A DNA stretch of 64,000 bases from Pseudomonas fluorescens. Lineage in GTDB: Bacteria > Pseudomonadota > Gammaproteobacteria > Pseudomonadales > Pseudomonadaceae. Below, in pieces: positions 18,210 through 27,493 of the stretch (its first letter is position 1; each line of letters begins with the position of its first letter). The position numbers were made by a program, and so were the translations under genes. Below the pieces are notes generated by a model. The model had not been told where the DNA came from and did not search any database. It worked only from the letters and a program-made list of their open reading frames with translations. The stretch is from positions 1-64,000 of the forward strand of contig NZ_CABVII010000021.1 in the NCBI RefSeq assembly GCF_902497995.1, read 5' to 3'.

Positions 18210-21200
18210 AAGGGAGTTTCAACTTATCCGAATGGGCCCTCAAGCATCAGTCGTTTGTCTGGTATTTGATGTTCGTCGCGCTGCTGATGGGTGTGTTCTC
18301 GTACATGAACCTCGGCCGCGAAGAAGACCCTTCTTTCACCATCAAGACCATGGTGATCCAGACCCGCTGGCCGGGTGCGACCCAGGAAGAAACCCTCAAG
18401 CAGGTCACGGACCGCATCGAGAAAAAACTCGAAGAACTCGACTCTCTCGACTATGTGAAAAGCTACACCCGGCCCGGCGAATCGACAGTCTTTGTCTACC
18501 TGCGCGACACCACCAGCGCCAAGGATATTCCGCAGATCTGGTACCAGGTGCGCAAGAAGATCAACGATATTCGCGGCGAATTCCCCAAGGGTTTGCAAGG
18601 GCCGGGGTTCAACGACGAATTCGGTGATGTGTTCGGCTCGGTCTACGCCTTTACTGCCGACGGCTTGTCGATGCGCCAGTTGCGCGATTACGTCGAACAA
18701 GTCCGTGCAGAGATCCGCGAAGTGCCGGGGCTGGGCAAGGTCGAGATGGTGGGCGAGCAGAATGAAGTGCTCTATCTGAATTTCTCCACCCGTAAACTGG
18801 CGGCGCTGGGCATTGATCAGCGCCAGGTGGTGCAAAGTCTGCAATCGCAAAACGCGGTGACCCCGGCCGGGGTGATCGAAGCCGGGCCGGAGCGGATCTC
18901 CGTGCGCACGTCCGGTCAGTTCGAGTCCGAAAAAGACTTGGCCAACGTCAATTTAAGGCTCAATGATCGCTTCTATCGTCTGGCCGACATTGCTGAAATC
19001 AGCCGTGGCTATGTCGACCCGGCCACGCCGCAATTTCGCTTCAATGGCCAGCCAGCCATTGGCCTGGCGATCGCCATGAAGAAAGGCGGCAACATTCAGG
19101 AGTTTGGCAAGGCCCTGCACCAGCGCATGAATGACCTGACCGCAGAGCTGCCGGTGGGCGTCGGTGTGCACAACGTTTCCGACCAGGCTGACGTGGTGGA
19201 AAAAGCTGTCGGCGGCTTCACCAGCGCATTGTTCGAGGCGGTGGTCATCGTGCTGGTCGTCAGCTTCATCAGCCTCGGCGTACGTGCCGGGCTGGTGGTG
19301 GCGTGCTCGATTCCGCTGGTGTTGGCGATGGTCTTCGTCTTCATGGAATACAGCGGCATCACCATGCAGCGGATTTCCCTCGGTGCGCTGATCATCGCCC
19401 TCGGCCTGCTGGTGGACGACGCGATGATCACGGTGGAGATGATGGTCACCCGGCTGGAGATGGGCGAAACCAAGGAGCAAGCAGCCACGTTCGCCTACAC
19501 CTCGACCGCGTTCCCGATGCTCACCGGTACCTTGGTGACAGTGGCCGGTTTTGTGCCTATCGGTCTGAACGCCAGTTCGGCGGGCGAGTACACCTTCACC
19601 CTGTTTGCGGTGATCGCCGTGGCGATGCTGGTGTCATGGGTTGTCGCGGTGTTGTTTGCGCCGGTGATCGGCGTGCACATCCTCAGCGCCAATGTGAAAC
19701 CCCATGACGCGGAACCCGGTCGCATCGGTCGCACGTTCAATTACGGCATGCTCTGGGCCATGCGCAACCGCTGGTGGGCCATCGGCATCACCATTGCACT
19801 GTTCGCGGCGTCGGTGTTCTCCATGCAGTTCGTGCAGAACCAGTTCTTCCCGTCCTCCGACAGGCCGGAAATCCTCGTCGACCTGAACCTGCCGCAAAAC
19901 GCCTCGATCGCCGAAACCCGCAAAGCCGTGGACAAGCTCGAGGCGACCCTCAAGGACGATCCGGACATCGTGCGCTGGAGCACCTACATCGGCGAAGGTG
20001 CGATACGTTTCTACCTGCCTCTGGACCAGCAATTGCAAAACCCGTACTACGCGCAATTGGTGATCGTCAGCAAGGGCCTGGAGTCGCGCACGGCCTTGAG
20101 CCAGCGCTTGCGTGAACGGCTGCGCAAAGACTTCGTCGGCATCGGCAGCTACGTCCAGGCCCTGGAAATGGGGCCGCCAGTGGGGCGGCCGATTCAGTAC
20201 CGGGTCAGCGGCAAGGACATCGATCAGGTGCGCAAGCACGCGATTGCCCTGGCCACCGAACTGGATAAAAACTCGCACATCGGCGAGATCATTTTCGACT
20301 GGAACGAGCCGGGCAAAGTCCTGCGCATCGACATCGCCCAGGACAAGGCGCGGCAACTGGGGCTGTCGTCGGAAGACGTGGCCAACTTGATGAACAGCAT
20401 CGTCGTCGGCGCGCCCGTGACCCAGGTCGATGACGATATCTATCTGATCAATGTCGTGGGTCGTGCTATCGATGAGGAGCGCGGTACGCCGGAAACCCTG
20501 CAGAATCTGCAGATCGTCTCACCGGGCGGCACTTCCATTCCGCTACTGGCTTTCGCTACCGTGCGCTATGAGCTTGAACAGCCATTGGTGTGGCGCCGAG
20601 ACCGCAAGCCGACCATCACCATCAAGGCCGCGGTGCGTGACGAGATCCAGCCGACTGACCTGGTGAAGCAGTTGAAACCGGACATCGAGAAATTCGCCGC
20701 CAGTTTGCCGGTGGGCTACAAGGTCGCCACGGGCGGTACGGTCGAGGAAAGCGGCAAGGCCCAGGGGCCGATCGCCAAAGTGGTGCCGTTGATGCTGTTC
20801 TTGATGGCGACCTTCCTGATGATCCAGTTGCACAGCGTGCAGAAGCTGTTCCTGGTGGCCAGCGTCGCACCCCTCGGCTTGATCGGCGTGGTGCTGGCGC
20901 TGATCCCGACCGGCACGCCCATGGGCTTCGTGGCGATCCTCGGCATTCTGGCGCTGATCGGCATCATCATCCGCAACTCGGTGATCCTGGTGACGCAGAT
21001 CGAGGCGTTCGAGAAGGACGGCTACGCACCGTGGGACGCGGTGCTGCAAGCGACCGAGCATCGGCGCCGACCGATTCTGCTGACGGCGGCAGCGGCGAGC
21101 CTGGGGATGATCCCGATCGCCCGGGAAGTGTTCTGGGGGCCGATGGCTTACGCAATGATTGGCGGGATCATCATCGCCACCTTGCTGACGCTGCTGTTTT

Positions 21201-21259
21201 TGCCGGCGCTGTATGTGGCTTGGTACAAGATTCGCGAGCCGAAGAAAGAGGTCGCATAA
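18206..21259 (+). CDS. triC: RND efflux pump inner-membrane transporter, TriC-like
   Basis: The 1017-residue pump has the HAE-1 layout: TM1, a large periplasmic domain, TM2-6, TM7, a second periplasmic domain and TM8-12. Typical sites include GREEDPSFTIKTMVIQTRWPG after TM1, LGLLVDDAMITVEMMVTRLE in TM4 (the Asp pair for proton relay) and GIIIRNSVILVTQIE in TM10. Length matches TriC (about 1015). No outer-membrane channel gene follows, as in triABC, where OpmH is encoded elsewhere. The nearby pair of REPs probably ends the transcript. Confidence 0.88.
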   Translation: MKGSFNLSEWALKHQSFVWYLMFVALLMGVFSYMNLGREEDPSFTIKTMVIQTRWPGATQEETLKQVTDRIEKKLEELDSLDYVKSYTRPGESTVFVYLRDTTSAKDIPQIWYQVRKKINDIRGEFPKGLQGPGFNDEFGDVFGSVYAFTADGLSMRQLRDYVEQVRAEIREVPGLGKVEMVGEQNEVLYLNFSTRKLAALGIDQRQVVQSLQSQNAVTPAGVIEAGPERISVRTSGQFESEKDLANVNLRLNDRFYRLADIAEISRGYVDPATPQFRFNGQPAIGLAIAMKKGGNIQEFGKALHQRMNDLTAELPVGVGVHNVSDQADVVEKAVGGFTSALFEAVVIVLVVSFISLGVRAGLVVACSIPLVLAMVFVFMEYSGITMQRISLGALIIALGLLVDDAMITVEMMVTRLEMGETKEQAATFAYTSTAFPMLTGTLVTVAGFVPIGLNASSAGEYTFTLFAVIAVAMLVSWVVAVLFAPVIGVHILSANVKPHDAEPGRIGRTFNYGMLWAMRNRWWAIGITIALFAASVFSMQFVQNQFFPSSDRPEILVDLNLPQNASIAETRKAVDKLEATLKDDPDIVRWSTYIGEGAIRFYLPLDQQLQNPYYAQLVIVSKGLESRTALSQRLRERLRKDFVGIGSYVQALEMGPPVGRPIQYRVSGKDIDQVRKHAIALATELDKNSHIGEIIFDWNEPGKVLRIDIAQDKARQLGLSSEDVANLMNSIVVGAPVTQVDDDIYLINVVGRAIDEERGTPETLQNLQIVSPGGTSIPLLAFATVRYELEQPLVWRRDRKPTITIKAAVRDEIQPTDLVKQLKPDIEKFAASLPVGYKVATGGTVEESGKAQGPIAKVVPLMLFLMATFLMIQLHSVQKLFLVASVAPLGLIGVVLALIPTGTPMGFVAILGILALIGIIIRNSVILVTQIEAFEKDGYAPWDAVLQATEHRRRPILLTAAAASLGMIPIAREVFWGPMAYAMIGGIIIATLLTLLFLPALYVAWYKIREPKKEVA

Positions 21260-21280
21260 AGGCGAGCGCTGCGCGCTCTA

Positions 21281-21360
21281 TTCGCGAGCAAGCCCGCTCC
21301 CACAGTTGACCGAGTCGTCCAGGAAAACTCGGTTCCCTGTGGGAGCGGGCTTGCCCGCGA
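21281..21360. repeat. REP pair (REPIN)
   Basis: TTCGCGAGCAAGCCCGCTCC and an inverted GGAGCGGGCTTGCCCGCGA core lie between the convergent triC and methyltransferase genes. Confidence 0.85.
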
Positions 21361-21375
21361 TGGCGTCCTGACGGA

Positions 21376-22005
21376 CTACGCAGGCTTGCGCCAAACACTG
21401 GCCAACCAAGGCTGCTGCTCCCGCGGCAGCCCAGCCGGCCGGTAGTAATGCTCCAGCTCGACAAACCCCGCCTCTGTCAGCAATTGCTGCCACGCTTGAA
21501 GATCGTGATACGCCCCATAACGCGGCCCGTTCCACCCCTCCTGATTCTCCCCGCGCGGATTGGAGCTGAACAACACGCCACCCGGTTTCAACGCCCCACG
21601 CAGTTCCTTCAACACCCGCGGCAACTCCTGGCGCGGGATGTGGAACAACACCGCATTGGCAAAAATCCCGTCGAATCGCTCGGCCGGCAGATCCAGTTTC
21701 AGAAAGTCCTGCTGCCAGACCTCGCAGCCACTGTCCTCGCGCGCCATCTGCGCGAACTTCTCCGAACCATCGAGGCCTACGGCGGTATGGCCCATGCGCG
21801 TAAAGGTCTGCAAGTCGCGGCCAGGCCCGCAGCCGAAGTCGAGAATATCGAACGGCGCCTCACCCTGAATATGCCGCAACAGGGCATCGATGTTCTGGCT
21901 GACATCGTGATCGCGGGTGCCCTCGCGAAAACCTTCGGCCACCGAGTTGTAATGGCCCAGGGTGGTGGCGGTGATCTGCTCGAGGTCGGCGGGAGTCTGT
22001 TTCAT
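21376..22005 (-). CDS. Class I SAM-dependent methyltransferase
   Basis: The 209-residue enzyme has SAM motif I LDFGCGPGRDL (about residues 54-64), motif II VGLDGSEKF, and post-I WQQDFLKLDLP followed by FDGIFANAVLFHIPR. It belongs to the Methyltransf_11/25 type; the substrate is unknown. A conserved end (GWNGPRYGAYHDLQAWQQLL) resembles a family of small cytosolic methyltransferases in proteobacteria. The ATG at 22005 is preferred over an upstream TTG (22023). It is monocistronic, convergent with triC. Confidence 0.85.
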   Translation of the reverse strand: MKQTPADLEQITATTLGHYNSVAEGFREGTRDHDVSQNIDALLRHIQGEAPFDILDFGCGPGRDLQTFTRMGHTAVGLDGSEKFAQMAREDSGCEVWQQDFLKLDLPAERFDGIFANAVLFHIPRQELPRVLKELRGALKPGGVLFSSNPRGENQEGWNGPRYGAYHDLQAWQQLLTEAGFVELEHYYRPAGLPREQQPWLASVWRKPA

Positions 22006-22074
22006 GGTCGGCTGCGCAGGCAATGTGAATTCGCCGAATATACGCCATCAAGCCGGTGGCTGCTTCGCAGCCAC

Positions 22075-22155
22075 TCGCGGGCAAGCCTCGCTCCTACAGG
22101 TTTTATGCCATTCAGGCGATCCACGATCCCTGTAGGGGCGAGGCTTGCCCGCGAA
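22075..22155. repeat. REP pair (REPIN)
   Basis: TCGCGGGCAAGCCTCGCTCC and the inverted GGGGCGAGGCTTGCCCGCGA flank about 40 bp. Confidence 0.85.
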
Positions 22156-22191
22156 GGCGGTATCACTGGCGACCAATGACTTGGATCAGAC

Positions 22192-22536
22192 TCAGCTTTG
22201 CTTCATCCCCAGACAATCAATCGACCGATCAACCATGGCCTTGGCGATCTCCAGCAGATGCCAGATGGAAAACACCATGGCCCTGTCGGCGCCTTTGAGG
22301 TGGTCGCCACATTGATAGGCGGTGACCGAGGCACAGCGCAGCAAATCGGCGATGTAGAGCTGGGTGTCTTCGAAGCTCACATCATTGCTGACGTTGTAGA
22401 ACCGTAGCTCATCCGGTGCCGAGGGTTGTTCGCCGGTCAGGTAGAAATCGATCGCCCGGTAGAGTGCGGAGCGGTCTCTGAGGGGGTCGTCGTTTCTGGT
22501 TGAATTGGAGGGTGGATCGGGAACTGGCCGTTTCAT
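22192..22536 (-). CDS. Small helical protein, DUF6124/DUF3077-like
   Basis: The 114-residue protein starts MKRPVPDPPSN, a start typical of a Pseudomonas-restricted family annotated DUF3077 or DUF6124, with variable middle and a helical C-terminal half (DTQLYIADLLRCASVTAYQC, then MVFSIWHLLEIAKAMVDRSI). No catalytic motif is visible and its function is unknown. AGGAG precedes the ATG. Its leader carries a structured element of about 190 nt, shared with the unrelated-looking or distantly related gene at 61426. The family is usually present in several copies per genome. Confidence 0.75.
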   Translation of the reverse strand: MKRPVPDPPSNSTRNDDPLRDRSALYRAIDFYLTGEQPSAPDELRFYNVSNDVSFEDTQLYIADLLRCASVTAYQCGDHLKGADRAMVFSIWHLLEIAKAMVDRSIDCLGMKQS

Positions 22537-22577
22537 CTGTGTTGCTCCTATTGCTGCGTGGGAGCCGACACTTCTCG

Positions 22578-22764
22578 CCTACTAAACGATGGGTGGCGGC
22601 TGTGCGCAGGTTAGTAGGCCGGTCAATAGGAAACCCGGTGCATCCGAAGATGCCCCACGCACAGCCACCATATTCAGTACCCGGCAGAGTTACCGGGCAT
22701 GAGCATGAAAACGCTATGCACCTATTGATTCGGGCTACTAAACCCGATCACTGATGAGCAGTGA
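22578..22764 (-). promoter_or_regulatory. Structured leader element 1, putative RNA switch
   Basis: Read on the minus strand, 5' to 3': hairpin TCACTG/CAGTGA (22764-22748); hairpin CGGG/CCCG whose loop is TTTAGTAG (22746-22731); helix strand TCAATAGG (22728-22721) pairing with CCTATTGA (22630-22623); inside it, hairpins and a UUCG-capped stem GCATC/GATGC (22653-22640); then CCTACTAA (22618-22611) pairing with TTAGTAGG (22585-22578). The loop TTTAGTAG can pair with the same CCTACTAA strand. GGCTGTGCG (22666-22658) can also pair with CGCACAGCC (22606-22598). The element ends 41 nt before the start codon. The partner copy at 61763-61956 keeps these helices with different bases. Confidence 0.7.
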
Positions 22765-22981
22765 CGGACGAAGACTAGGCACGGAAATCTGTCGGCGCAA
22801 GCGTGCGGAATAATCTAGGAAACGTCCTGCAAAGGGAAGGGATTAGCCTTGTAGGAACGCTGATTTTTCTGTGCGAAAACTTCCCCTTTGGAGTCGGTGC
22901 TTACCTGTTACTTCTTACAGTATCCGTCAGGTGAAAAAGCGTTCAGTCTTTCCTCTACCAGAACGAAGGACCGTCGATACC

Positions 22982-25663
22982 ATGAACGTTCACCATCACA
23001 CCCCGACCTTGTCGGTCATGGACCCACGTGCGCTGGCCGTCCGTAGCGTGGGTTACTGCCGCCATCCGGATAAGTCAGATGTCGAGCCGCGCATCACCCG
23101 GCAAGTGTTCGACGGTGCGGGGCGGCTGTGTGAGTCGTGGGATCCACGATTATGGGGAACGGCGCCGAAGGCGAATCTGTACACCTTCTACGGTTTGAAC
23201 GATCAGCCGTTACTGACGGACAGCGTCGATGCCGGCTGGCAGCTGAACCTGCTGGATCAGGCCGGTTTGCCTTGTTCGTCCTGGGATGCCCGAGGCAATC
23301 AGCGGCACACCGACCATGACAATCAACAACGTCCGATCACGGTCACGGAGCAGGCTAGCGCGGAACTGCCCCGTGTCGTGGAGCGACTGACCTACGGCGG
23401 TTCTCCTGAAGCATTCATTCAACACAATCAATGCGGACGGCTGATTCGTCATGATGATCCTGCGGGCAGTCAATGCTTCACCGACTATGGGCTTGCCGGT
23501 TCTGCCCTGGTTGAGGAGCGGCGATTTCTCACCGACCTTGAAACACCGGATTGGCCGGATGATCCGGAGTCCCGAGAGGCGTGGCTGGAAGATCAATCGT
23601 TCGTCACGCGGCACGTGTTCCGTCCAACAGGCGACATTCAACGTCAGACCGATGCCATGGGTAATGATCGAACCTTTGGCTACGACATGGCGGGTAGCCT
23701 GAGCGAGACTTGGTTGTTGCAGGCGGGGGATGGCCAGACACAGCAGCGACTGGTCAGCGACATCCTGTACAACGCCCATAGTCAAATCGAAAGCGAAACC
23801 GCAGGTAATGGTGTGGTGACGCGTGCTGTCTACAGTGCCGAAGACGGTCGGTTGATCAGGCTGATGGCGCAAGTTGGCGATCAAAAGCCGTTGCAGGACC
23901 TGAACTACCACTACGACCAAGTGGGCAATATTGTCGAGCTGGAGGACAAGTCCCAAGCCGTTACTTACTTCAATAACCAGCGTATCAACCCGATCAACCG
24001 CTACCGCTATGACAGCCTGTATCAGTTGGTCGAGGCCAAGGGTTGGGAGGTCAGTACGCCCAGCCATGGACCCGCACTACCGGACTTGCTGCCCACACCG
24101 CTGGATCCTAATCAGCGGCGCAATTACACCCAGCACTTCGACTACGACGCGGCGGGCAATCTGATCACCCGCCACCACAGCGGTGCGCCCGGCTTCTCGA
24201 TGTTCACTTCTGCCAACTGCAACCGCAGCCTGGCGCAATGGGATGACGGAACCTTGCCGGGTGAGCCTGAGATCGCCTCAGGCTTCGATGCCTGCGGCAA
24301 CCAACGGGAACTGCAACGCGGGCAAACCATGCTTTGGGATATCCGCAATCAGTTGAGCCGGGTGACGTTGGTCAAGCGCAAGGGTGAAGCTGATGACTAC
24401 GAATGGTATGCCTACGACCGCCCCGGCCATCGGCTGCGCAAAGTACTTTTCAGCCAAACCAATCGGCGGACGTTACGCGCTGAAGTCCGTTACCTCCCCA
24501 ATCTGGAAATCCACCGTGAGGCCGATGGTCAAGTGCACCATGTCATCAGCACCGAAGCCGGACGTAGCAGTGTTCGAGCCTTGCACTGGCCCGAAGGTGC
24601 TCATACCGATCAACAGCGCTACAGCCTCAGCGATCATCTCGGCTCCAGCACGTTGGAACTGGACGAGGAAGCGGGTGTGCTGACTCAAGAACACTATTAT
24701 CCCTTCGGCGGTACGGCCTGCTGGGCGGGCAAAAGTGAAATGGTGGCGAAGTACAAAACCATTCGTTATTCAGGCAAAGAACGGGATGCGACGGGGCTTT
24801 ATTATTACGGATATCGGTATTGCACGCCATGGTTACAACGGTGGTTGAGTGCTGACCCCCTTGGGGCGGTGGACGGATTGAATATTTATCGCTATCTAGA
24901 AAACAATCCAATCATTTTTGTTGATCACGAAGGTACGGTTGTTTTAAATTTTGCGGAAAAAGCACTCGACAGTGATGATTTTGTTCACTCGAGTCTTGTC
25001 GTGAACTACAAGATTCCCGCGTTTGTTCAAAGTTGGGAGCTTGGTTTTTATCTTGAGCAATCAGAGCCGGGTAATAGTTTTGCCGGGATAGCAAACGTTG
25101 TCAGTGGGGAGGTTAATATATATCCATTGGCAATGGTCAGGCAAAGAGCTGTGGTTGAAGAATGGAGAGCACCATTCAAGGAGGGTGGGACGCATGACGG
25201 TGGAAAACCCATAATTCATTCCCCGGATAATCCTGTTGGACCCTCGCATCTACAGGCAATACAGATTTTTAAAAGTGATGAAAGGCAGACGGTTGGATTT
25301 ACTTTAAATGATGTGCGCGGTCTGCCTTTACAGGCAGTAGAAGGGTATCGAAGTGTGCCGGTATTAGTTGGAACGTCTAGATCGTTGAATGAGCCAAAAA
25401 CGTTTAAGGTTCCGGATGATTTTGTGTCTGGAGGCGACAGCGTTGATGATTTTAGTATAGCGTCTGATATGGCTAAAAACGGGGTGGGCAAGGTCGAGAA
25501 ATATAAAGAACTCTCCACGGAAGTAAAGCGAAATTTGCTCAATATGTTGGTAGGGAATAGTGATGATTTTGGGAAAAATGCATCGGAGTTTAAGCAGTTA
25601 TTTGAAGCTGAACTTCACAGGCCGGAGCTACAGCTGCGTCGCAAACAAAATTTAGTGGCGTAA
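22982..25663 (+). CDS. TccC-like Rhs toxin with variable C-terminal domain
   Basis: The 893-residue protein starts MNVHHHTPTLSVMDPRALAV, typical of the TccC (Tc toxin C-component) group. Multiple YD/Rhs repeats fill residues about 60-590 (for example TFGYDMAGSLSETW, YHYDQVGNIVELED, HFDYDAAGNLITRH). The Rhs-associated core at about 594-650 (RYSGKERDATGLYYYGYRYC ... SADPLGAVDGLNIYRYLENN) is where TccC proteins cleave themselves to release the C-terminal effector. The last 240 residues are AT-rich in DNA and match no effector I recognise. No TcA or TcB gene lies in the window, so it is an orphan here. An earlier in-frame start at 22871 is less likely. Confidence 0.88.
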   Translation: MNVHHHTPTLSVMDPRALAVRSVGYCRHPDKSDVEPRITRQVFDGAGRLCESWDPRLWGTAPKANLYTFYGLNDQPLLTDSVDAGWQLNLLDQAGLPCSSWDARGNQRHTDHDNQQRPITVTEQASAELPRVVERLTYGGSPEAFIQHNQCGRLIRHDDPAGSQCFTDYGLAGSALVEERRFLTDLETPDWPDDPESREAWLEDQSFVTRHVFRPTGDIQRQTDAMGNDRTFGYDMAGSLSETWLLQAGDGQTQQRLVSDILYNAHSQIESETAGNGVVTRAVYSAEDGRLIRLMAQVGDQKPLQDLNYHYDQVGNIVELEDKSQAVTYFNNQRINPINRYRYDSLYQLVEAKGWEVSTPSHGPALPDLLPTPLDPNQRRNYTQHFDYDAAGNLITRHHSGAPGFSMFTSANCNRSLAQWDDGTLPGEPEIASGFDACGNQRELQRGQTMLWDIRNQLSRVTLVKRKGEADDYEWYAYDRPGHRLRKVLFSQTNRRTLRAEVRYLPNLEIHREADGQVHHVISTEAGRSSVRALHWPEGAHTDQQRYSLSDHLGSSTLELDEEAGVLTQEHYYPFGGTACWAGKSEMVAKYKTIRYSGKERDATGLYYYGYRYCTPWLQRWLSADPLGAVDGLNIYRYLENNPIIFVDHEGTVVLNFAEKALDSDDFVHSSLVVNYKIPAFVQSWELGFYLEQSEPGNSFAGIANVVSGEVNIYPLAMVRQRAVVEEWRAPFKEGGTHDGGKPIIHSPDNPVGPSHLQAIQIFKSDERQTVGFTLNDVRGLPLQAVEGYRSVPVLVGTSRSLNEPKTFKVPDDFVSGGDSVDDFSIASDMAKNGVGKVEKYKELSTEVKRNLLNMLVGNSDDFGKNASEFKQLFEAELHRPELQLRRKQNLVA

Positions 25664-25691
25664 GAGTGGGATGCTACGCCACTCTTACGCC
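25657..25691. terminator. 13-bp hairpin between convergent rhs and metI
   Basis: GGCGTAAGAGTGG (25657-25669) pairs perfectly with CCACTCTTACGCC (25679-25691). The TAA stop of the Rhs gene lies inside the left arm. There is no long T-run; it could serve both strands as a bidirectional transcript end. Confidence 0.6.
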
Positions 25692-25723
25692 CTCCACTGG
25701 TTATGATCTTAACCTGCACTTGA

Positions 25724-26368
25724 TCAACGCTTATTCAGCCCCCGCGCGAAGCGATCCCCACCCAATTGGATGATTGCCACCAATACCACCAGCAACACAA
25801 TCACCGTCAACATGATCTGACTATCAAAGCGCTGATACCCATACCGATAAGCAATATCCCCCAGCCCACCCGCACCAATCGCCCCGGCCATCGCTGACGA
25901 GTTGATCATCGTCACCAAGGTGATGGTGAAACCCCCGACAATCCCCGGCAACGCTTCGGGCAGCAGCACATGCCAAACGATGTGCCAGCGCCGGCAACCC
26001 ATCGCCTGCGCCGCTTCGATTAACCCGTGGTCGACCTCGCGCAAGCTGACTTCAGCGATACGCGCGAAAAACGGCGTGGCGGCAATGGTCAGCGGCACTA
26101 CAGCGGCCCAGACACCGTAGGTGGTACCGACGATCAACCGGGTAAACGGAATCAACGCCACCATCAAAATCAAAAACGGAATCGAGCGAAACAGATTCAC
26201 GAACGCGCCTAAAGTGCGGTTCAGCGCTGGCGCTTCGTAGATGCCGCCCTTGGAACTCGTCACCAGGATCACCGCCAAGGGAATGCCCGCCAGCAGTGCA
26301 ATCAACGACGACACACCGACCATCAGGAAGGTGTCGATGAAACCTTGCAGCAAGCGATCAAACCACAT
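25724..26368 (-). CDS. metI: Methionine ABC transporter permease MetI
   Basis: This 214-residue permease has five hydrophobic segments and the EAA loop ([20 protein letters not shown]) of methionine-type importers, length normal for MetI (about 215). It forms the channel of the MetNIQ system. Its start lies inside the end of metN (11-bp overlap), so the two are translationally coupled. It is the last gene of a metQ-metN-metI unit on the minus strand. Confidence 0.92.
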   Translation of the reverse strand: MWFDRLLQGFIDTFLMVGVSSLIALLAGIPLAVILVTSSKGGIYEAPALNRTLGAFVNLFRSIPFLILMVALIPFTRLIVGTTYGVWAAVVPLTIAATPFFARIAEVSLREVDHGLIEAAQAMGCRRWHIVWHVLLPEALPGIVGGFTITLVTMINSSAMAGAIGAGGLGDIAYRYGYQRFDSQIMLTVIVLLVVLVAIIQLGGDRFARGLNKR

Positions 26369-27491
26369 AACCCAACACCTCCGCCTGTTGAGACCATTTG
26401 CCGGCGCGTTGACGCAGTTCTTCGGCGCCGAGAGACGAACCGGTCACCGCCAGCAGCAGTTGCCCGAGGGCATGGCCCTGAATCCGTTCAACGCCACCCT
26501 GCAGCAAGCGCACGCGGCCGCCGAGGGCGCTGAACAATGCGGCCACGTCAGGTTCATCATGAGCTGCTCCGGTGAACTGCAGTCGCAGCACCACGGCGTC
26601 CTCGGCGGACTTCGGCTGTGAACGCAACCGGCTTTGCAATTCTTCCGGAAGCGCGTGTTGCAACGGCCCCAGCAACGTCTTGCTGACCTCATGTTGCGGG
26701 TTGCCGAAGACTTCCCATACCGGCCCTTGCTCGACGATTCGTCCGTGCTCCAGCACCACCACCCGGTCGCAGATATCGCGAATCACCGCCATCTCGTGAG
26801 TGATCAGCACAATGGTCAGGCCCAGGCGCCGATTGATCTCGCGCAGCAGGCCGAGGATCGATTGCGTGGTCTCCGGGTCCAGCGCCGAAGTCGCTTCGTC
26901 ACAAAGCAAAATCGCCGGGTCGTGCACCAGCGCCCGGGCGATGCCGACGCGCTGTTTCTGCCCGCCGGACAGCTGCGCCGGATAGGCTTTGTGCTTCTCT
27001 TGCAGGCCTACCAGCTCCAGCAGTTCGCGGACTTTCTGCTCGCGTTTTTCCTTCGGCACACCGGCGACTTTCAGCGGCAACTCGACGTTCTGCCAGACCG
27101 TCTTGGCCGACATCAGGTTGAAGTGCTGGAAGATCATGCCGATGCGCCGACGCAGCGCGACTAACCGGTCTTCATCGAACTCGCCGATGTCCACTTGATC
27201 GATTAGCACGCGCCCCGTGCTCGGCTGTTCGAGACGGTTGATGGTGCGGATCAGCGACGACTTGCCGGCACCGCTGCGGCCAATGATGCCGAACACTTCA
27301 CCGCGCTGGATCGCCAGGTCGATGCCGTGCAATGCCGCCACGGGACCTTGCTGACCGTTGTAGGTTTTGCCCAGGGCGATGAAGCGCACATGGGCGCGAT
27401 TAAGGTCCGGGTGCAGTTCGGTCTGTTCGACATGCTCCGGGATATGGCGGGGCTCTGGAATCTCCAGTCGCCGTAGGATCGCGGCCGTCAT
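26358..27491 (-). CDS. metN: Methionine ABC transporter ATPase MetN
   Basis: The 377-residue ATPase has Walker [10 protein letters not shown] (about residues 73-81), signature LSGGQKQR, Walker [16 protein letters not shown] and switch histidine LITHEM. The C-terminal part (about 300-377) is the NIL domain that binds methionine and inhibits transport when the cell is replete. A 30-residue N-terminal extension ([20 protein letters not shown]) is longer than in E. coli MetN. Its start is two bases after the metQ stop. Confidence 0.92.
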   Translation of the reverse strand: MTAAILRRLEIPEPRHIPEHVEQTELHPDLNRAHVRFIALGKTYNGQQGPVAALHGIDLAIQRGEVFGIIGRSGAGKSSLIRTINRLEQPSTGRVLIDQVDIGEFDEDRLVALRRRIGMIFQHFNLMSAKTVWQNVELPLKVAGVPKEKREQKVRELLELVGLQEKHKAYPAQLSGGQKQRVGIARALVHDPAILLCDEATSALDPETTQSILGLLREINRRLGLTIVLITHEMAVIRDICDRVVVLEHGRIVEQGPVWEVFGNPQHEVSKTLLGPLQHALPEELQSRLRSQPKSAEDAVVLRLQFTGAAHDEPDVAALFSALGGRVRLLQGGVERIQGHALGQLLLAVTGSSLGAEELRQRAGKWSQQAEVLGYVV

Positions 27492-27493
27492 GC

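Noticed and set aside
22578-22764. Retron msr-msd or group II intron
   Set aside because: No reverse transcriptase gene is near either copy, and the domain V-type or a1/a2 features are absent.
25657-25691. attL-type integration site at the Rhs gene end
   Set aside because: It is a simple hairpin with no integrase gene and no second copy in the window.
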